Source of the DNA: an uncultured Eubacteriales bacterium
GTDB lineage: Bacteria; Bacillota; Clostridia; Oscillospirales; Acutalibacteraceae
Direction of reading: 5' to 3'
Length of the DNA: 64,000 bases
NCBI GenBank assembly: GCA_934444365.1
Contig: CAKSCM010000008.1
Span: 44,002-108,001 of the forward strand
Shown one piece after another: positions 60,177 to 64,000 of the stretch (position 1 is its first letter; each line of letters starts with the position of its first letter). The notes under the pieces were generated by a model. The model worked only from the letters and a program-made list of their open reading frames with translations. It ran no database searches and was not told where the DNA came from. The translations under genes were made by a program, and so were the position numbers.

Positions 60177-61691
60177 TTACCGCTTTTCCCAAAGCCACTT
60201 CATCGAGCCGTAAAGACGTTTGTACTTTTCGTATCCTTCGGCATAGAGCCTTACGTCGTTTTCGTCGGGAAAATCCCTTGTCAGCACCTTTACCGTATTC
60301 ATAGCCTCGTCAAGAGAGGGGAAAATTCCGGCAGTAACGCTCGCCACAAGGGCCGCGGCAAAGGAGCCGCCCTGACGGCTGCCCGAAACGGTATACACCG
60401 GAAGATCGAACACTCCGGCAAATATCCTGCGCCAAAGGGGGCTTGAGGCACCGCCGCCGGCGAGCACTATTTCGCTCGGGCAAACACCGCAAAGCCCGGT
60501 CATTTCGTCATATATCTGGCGGAGGGCAAAGGCGACTCCCTCCATAACGCTTCGCGCAAAATGACCCTTGGTATGCAGCATATTAAGGCCGAAGAATCCG
60601 CCGAGCGCATCGGGATCGTAAACCGGGCAGCGCTCGCCTATAAGATAGGGTAAAAAGAGCAGTCCGTCGCTTGCGGGAGGGACCTTTTCGGCCTCGCTGT
60701 CAAGCAGGGCAAATACATTTTTGCCTATTTTTTCGGAAATTATTTTTTCTTCTCCGCCGAGTGTGTCGGCAAACCACGAATAAGCACCGGCTGCCGAAAG
60801 CATGGCGCCCATTATGTGCCACTTGCCCGGAGCGTTTCCGGCCGACAGCTGCATACGTCCCATGGTATTTTCAACCGGATTCGAAAGTCCCATTGCAACC
60901 ACTCCGGAGGTGCCGACCGTAATTCCCACAAGTCCGTCCTTTACAAGACCAAGTCCGGTGGTCGAAATAACGGCGTCGCCGCCGCCTGCCGAGCAGACAA
61001 GCCCGACGGGAAGTCCGGTAAGAGCCGCCGCCTGCTCGGTTATATATCCGGCAGGATCGGTAGATTCCCTTACCTCGGGAAGGAGCTCCTCCGAAAGGCC
61101 GAGAAGCCCGAGCAGCTCGGCGCTGAAAGTGCGCGCCGGAACATCGTAAAGCCCTGTTCCCGACGCCTCGGAAACATCGGTTATAAACTCGCCGGTAAGC
61201 CTTAGGCGTATGTAGTCCTTGGGATTTAAAATGTGACGGATTGCGGAAAAATTCTCCGGCTCGTTCTCGCGCATCCAGAGTATTTTCCCGGCGGTAAAGC
61301 CGGTCATGGTGCGGTTGCCGGTAAGCTTTACGAGAGAGTCTGTTCCGCCGGCCGTTTCGGTTATTTCGTCGCACTGCTTAGCCGTACGCTGATCGTTCCA
61401 GAGAATCGCCGGCCGTATAACCTTGCAGTCCTCATCAAGGGCCACAAGTCCGTGCATCTGTCCCGAAAATCCGAGGGCCGATATCTCATACCCCGGGATT
61501 TTACCAACAACCTCTTTAAGTCCCTTTACACAGGCATTGAACCAGTCCTCGGGGTTTTGTTCCGACCAGCCTTTTTTCGGAAAGCTGCACGGATATTCCT
61601 CGAGCGCATCGGCAATAATTCTGCCCCGCTCGTCAATTGCGGTTATTTTGCACCCCGACGTACCAAGGTCAAGAGCAATTACTGATTTCAT
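60177..61691 (-). CDS. xylB: FGGY-family sugar kinase, xylulokinase-like
   Basis: A 504-residue FGGY carbohydrate kinase. IALDLGTSGCKITAIDERG at the start and ISALGFSGQMHGLVALDEDC (about 72) are xylulokinase signatures, with WNDQRTAKQCDEI next; GITVGTSGVVAMGL and IVLAGGGASSPLWRRIFAG form the nucleotide site. It most resembles xylulokinase, which phosphorylates xylulose for the pentose phosphate pathway, but no xylA or transporter lies nearby. The ATG at 61691 follows AGGGG; a TTG two codons earlier is possible. The gene is single. Confidence 0.88.
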   Translation of the reverse strand: MKSVIALDLGTSGCKITAIDERGRIIADALEEYPCSFPKKGWSEQNPEDWFNACVKGLKEVVGKIPGYEISALGFSGQMHGLVALDEDCKVIRPAILWNDQRTAKQCDEITETAGGTDSLVKLTGNRTMTGFTAGKILWMRENEPENFSAIRHILNPKDYIRLRLTGEFITDVSEASGTGLYDVPARTFSAELLGLLGLSEELLPEVRESTDPAGYITEQAAALTGLPVGLVCSAGGGDAVISTTGLGLVKDGLVGITVGTSGVVAMGLSNPVENTMGRMQLSAGNAPGKWHIMGAMLSAAGAYSWFADTLGGEEKIISEKIGKNVFALLDSEAEKVPPASDGLLFLPYLIGERCPVYDPDALGGFFGLNMLHTKGHFARSVMEGVAFALRQIYDEMTGLCGVCPSEIVLAGGGASSPLWRRIFAGVFDLPVYTVSGSRQGGSFAAALVASVTAGIFPSLDEAMNTVKVLTRDFPDENDVRLYAEGYEKYKRLYGSMKWLWEKR

Positions 61692-61710
61692 TTTCAACCC
61701 CTACACCTTT

Positions 61711-61767
61711 TAAAAAATCCGGAAAACGCCGACGTATAAAAAATATATAACGCGAAATCCGGATTTT
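61711..61767 (-). terminator. Terminator between YlbF-like gene and xylB
   Basis: On the minus strand AAAATCCGG...CCGGATTTT arms surround a large loop with its own CGCG/CGGCG pairing and are followed by TTTTTT. It lies just ahead of the kinase gene and ends the YlbF-like transcript. Confidence 0.6.
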
Positions 61768-61787
61768 CGAATATTATTCTTAAAATA

Positions 61788-62195
61788 TCAGTGGCAGCCG
61801 CCGCAGGTCGAGCAGGAGCCCGAGCAGTTAGAGGGCTCGCATGTAGCGGGGTCTTCGCCGTTTATGCACATAAGCAATATCGAATTGACCCTGCTTACAA
61901 CCTCATCAAGTGCGGCCTTGGCGTCGTTGAAACGGGACATCGACTCATTCTCCATGATCTTGCCGTATATCTCCTGAAGGGAGGTGTTAAGGCTTTCTAT
62001 CTTGCTCTGGCTTTTTTCGGCCTCCTCCTTTTGCAGCTCCTGATTAAGGGACATACGCTGGAGATTGAATTCGCCTATAAGAGCCTGCAATGCCTCATCC
62101 TTGTCATTTTGTTCCTTGGCAAGAGCATAAGCGATATAGGTGGGATCGGCCTGAATGGCCGCTCCGAGCTGACGTGTAAGATCAATAATATCCAT
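61788..62195 (-). CDS. YlbF/YmcA-family protein with Cys-rich tail
   Basis: A 135-residue protein. The helical YlbF/YmcA domain fills the first 115 residues (DIIDLTRQLGAAIQADPTYI and LNQELQKEEAEKSQSKIESL). In Bacillus YlbF, YmcA and YaaT form the Y-complex that guides RNase Y and carries iron-sulfur clusters. Here the C-terminus is CEPSNCSGSCSTCGGCH, with five closely spaced Cys and a final His, likely a metal or cluster site. AAGGAG precedes the ATG at 62195; the 22-codon extension has no ribosome site. Partners are not in the window. Confidence 0.9.
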   Translation of the reverse strand: MDIIDLTRQLGAAIQADPTYIAYALAKEQNDKDEALQALIGEFNLQRMSLNQELQKEEAEKSQSKIESLNTSLQEIYGKIMENESMSRFNDAKAALDEVVSRVNSILLMCINGEDPATCEPSNCSGSCSTCGGCH

Positions 62196-62386
62196 AGTTT
62201 TTCTCCTTGGTGTTTTTATTATTTCCGGTGCCGGATTTCGAAAAGGTTCCCTTTTTATCATGGCAGATCCGTATTATTTACCGCCTTGCAAAGGATCAAA
62301 AGCCGGCATCGTTTTTTTATTTTTAAAATTTATACATTACAGAAGGCTTGCCCGTTTGTATCGTTTCAAGCCCTTAATACTCCCTG

Positions 62387-62414
62387 AAAAAACGCGCTGC
62401 AACGCTTTTTTCGA
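62387..62414 (-). terminator. Possible terminator of citrate synthase
   Basis: On the minus strand AAAAAAGCG pairs with CGC-G-TTTTTT around a TTGCAG loop, leaving a T-run; the stem is short and has a bulge. Confidence 0.4.
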
Positions 62415-62471
62415 AGCATTATGCTTTAAAGCTTAAGAAACCTAACCGTCCGCCGCGGTACCCTCGCGGTT

Positions 62472-63833
62472 TTATCTTTCGTTTAAGGGGAGATATCTCT
62501 CGGGATGAGAGGTCGATTTATAAGCCGGACGGATAATTCTTCCGCCCCATACCAGCTCTTCCATCCTATGAGCGCACCAACCGGCCATTCGCGATACGGC
62601 GAATATGGGGGTGTAAAGCTCGGGCGGAATTCCGAGAATCCGGTAAACAAGGCCGGAATACAAATCAACGTTTGCGCAGATGTATTTGGCCGAGCCCTTC
62701 TTTTCGGCGAAAACGCTGGGAGTAAGCCGCTCCACCGCGTCGAGTAGGCGCAAATCGTCGGCAAAACCCCTTTCTTCGGCCAGAGCCGCAGCGCGGCTTT
62801 TAAGTATATCGGCACGAGGATCGCTTATTGTGTAAACGGCGTGTCCCATTCCGTAAATAAGACCCGAACGGTCGCCCTCTTCCTTGGCGATTATCTTCCT
62901 TAAAAAGGCCGCTATTTCCTCGTCGTCGCCGTAATCCTTGACCCCGGCCTTTATATAATCGAGCATTTCTACCGTTTTGATATTGGCACCGCCATGACGC
63001 GGTCCCTTAAGGGCGCCTATGGCCGCCGCTATGGCCGAATAGGTGTCGGTGCACGAGCTCGAAAGCACCCTTGCGGCAAAGGTCGAGTTGTTACCGCCGC
63101 CGTGCTCCGCATGGAGGATAAGGCAGGTATCGAGAAGCCTTGCCTCCTCATGTGTGAATTGCATATCCGGTCTCATTGACGAAAGTATCATCTCGGCCGT
63201 CGAATGGGCAGGATTAAGAGGATGGAAATACATACTCTGGCGGTCAAACTGACGGCGCTTTACCTGATAGGCATAGTTCATAATGGTCGGCAGCTGAGCT
63301 ATAAGGGTTATCGACTGGCGAAGTACGTTCTGCACGGTGGTCTCATCGGGATTATCGTCGTACGAATAAAGCGCCAGCACCGAACGCGCAAGCTTATTCA
63401 TAATATTTACCGAAGGAGCCTTGATTATCATATCCTCGGCAAAAAACTCCGGAAGCTCGCGGCATTTTGAGAGCAGCTCCCTGAACCGCTCAAGCCGCTG
63501 AGCATTCGGCAATGTGCCGAAAAGCAGCAGCCAGGCCGCCTCCTCGTAGCCGAAACGGTCGTCCCTGTCACATCCCGAAACAATGTCCCGCACGTTTATG
63601 CCGCGGTATGTAAGCATACCGGTGTCGGGGATCTTTTCGCCCTCGCTCATTACATATCCGTGAACGTTACATATGTTAGTTATTCCGGCCATAACTCCCG
63701 AACCGTCGGCGTTGCGCAACCCACGCTTTACGTCGAACCGCTCAAGGTAGGAAAGGTCCATGTGGTTATTATTTTTGTACTCGTCGCATAAGTTGGACAA
63801 GAGGGTATTATCGATATTTGCCTGTTTGTTCAT
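62472..63833 (-). CDS. Citrate synthase
   Basis: Condenses acetyl-CoA with oxaloacetate. It is 453 residues, the long clostridial type II-like form. Catalytic residues are in LHAEHGGGNNSTFAARVLSS (first active-site His), YGMGHAVYTISDPRA (second His and Asp region) and GALKGPRHGGANI. The N-terminus NIDNTLLSNLCDEYKNNNHM is typical of a Clostridia clade. AGGAG lies 7 nt before the ATG, and a near-consensus promoter stands at 63867-63895. No aconitase or isocitrate dehydrogenase gene is visible, so it may serve glutamate synthesis with genes elsewhere. gltA or citZ naming is not clear. Confidence 0.95.
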   Translation of the reverse strand: MNKQANIDNTLLSNLCDEYKNNNHMDLSYLERFDVKRGLRNADGSGVMAGITNICNVHGYVMSEGEKIPDTGMLTYRGINVRDIVSGCDRDDRFGYEEAAWLLLFGTLPNAQRLERFRELLSKCRELPEFFAEDMIIKAPSVNIMNKLARSVLALYSYDDNPDETTVQNVLRQSITLIAQLPTIMNYAYQVKRRQFDRQSMYFHPLNPAHSTAEMILSSMRPDMQFTHEEARLLDTCLILHAEHGGGNNSTFAARVLSSSCTDTYSAIAAAIGALKGPRHGGANIKTVEMLDYIKAGVKDYGDDEEIAAFLRKIIAKEEGDRSGLIYGMGHAVYTISDPRADILKSRAAALAEERGFADDLRLLDAVERLTPSVFAEKKGSAKYICANVDLYSGLVYRILGIPPELYTPIFAVSRMAGWCAHRMEELVWGGRIIRPAYKSTSHPERYLPLNER

Positions 63834-63866
63834 ACATCCGCTCCTGACGGGGTTAATAGAATTTAT

Positions 63867-63895
63867 ATTATATATGTAAAGCCCGATAAAGTCAA
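63867..63895 (-). promoter_or_regulatory. Promoter of citrate synthase
   Basis: On the minus strand TTGACT (63890-63895), 17 bp, TATAAT (63867-63872). Very close to consensus. Confidence 0.85.
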
Positions 63896-64000
63896 GTGCG
63901 CCGCTTTATTTTCGCCCCTTTAACCTGTAGGTTTACAATAGAAGTGTTACAAAGGAGAAAAAAATAGTAGCGAATAGGAGGAACCTGCTGTACAGTTAAG

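Noticed and set aside
1..64000. tRNA, rRNA, insertion sequences or prophage genes
   Set aside because: No tRNA T-loop motif, rRNA segment, transposase, integrase or phage structural gene was recognised on either strand.

Overview
The window reads as chromosomal DNA of an anaerobic, spore-forming member of Clostridia, most like the Oscillospirales/Ruminococcaceae. The evidence is spoIIID, AddAB rather than RecBCD, a noc–rsmG pair, PPDK and bifunctional AdhE fermentation genes, gram-positive style AGGAGG ribosome sites, and about 50% GC with AT-rich promoters. Genus cannot be set from sequence reading alone. I see no rRNA, tRNA, CRISPR array, prophage or intact insertion sequence. About three quarters of the genes lie on the minus strand.

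Layout. 1-7.0 kb: the end of a GxGYxYP-family protein, a serCA serine-biosynthesis operon behind a long structured leader, and a secreted repeat protein. 7.2-11.3 kb: a plus-strand MarR plus heterodimeric ABC exporter operon with a palindromic operator candidate. 11.5-13.8 kb: a one-domain MGMT-family protein, a TfoX-like protein, a nucleotidyltransferase and a decayed ATC-hydrolase-like pseudogene. 14-22.5 kb: ppdK, prs, pth, alr, spoIIID, a phosphodiesterase and three small unrecognised genes, followed by a candidate structured RNA. 22.9-33.1 kb: trmD-rimM, gpsA and addBA. 33.6-40.9 kb: a YwlG-like gene, an acyl-ACP thioesterase and a four-gene Gld-like ABC operon. 41.4-52.6 kb: a phosphotransferase, adhE, a LysR regulator, mntP, a TSCPD protein, a TIM-barrel protein with an acyl-CoA ligase, and a LacI regulator with a sugar-nucleotidyltransferase-like gene. 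53-63.8 kb: mfd, a DUF5050-like membrane-anchored protein, noc, rsmG, a xylulokinase-like kinase, a Cys-tailed YlbF protein and citrate synthase.

How the genes work together. Central carbon metabolism (PPDK, AdhE, citrate synthase, FGGY kinase), serine synthesis, PRPP supply and DNA repair (AddAB, Mfd, MGMT-like) are mixed with cell-envelope functions (alanine racemase, GpsA, thioesterase) and exporters. Usual synteny is loosened: noc-rsmG lacks mnmG/mnmE beside it, and rimM-trmD lacks rpsP and rplS.

Most notable observations: (i) addB and the LysR gene both appear to start at AUU, each 8 nt after a good Shine-Dalgarno, with no standard start codon that would keep the conserved N-terminus; (ii) a 113-nt segment after the small-gene cluster folds into a closed multibranch structure, with a duplicated strand allowing two exclusive pairings, upstream of a terminator; (iii) the repeat protein carries five near-identical 150-bp repeats and an atypical sortase-like tail.
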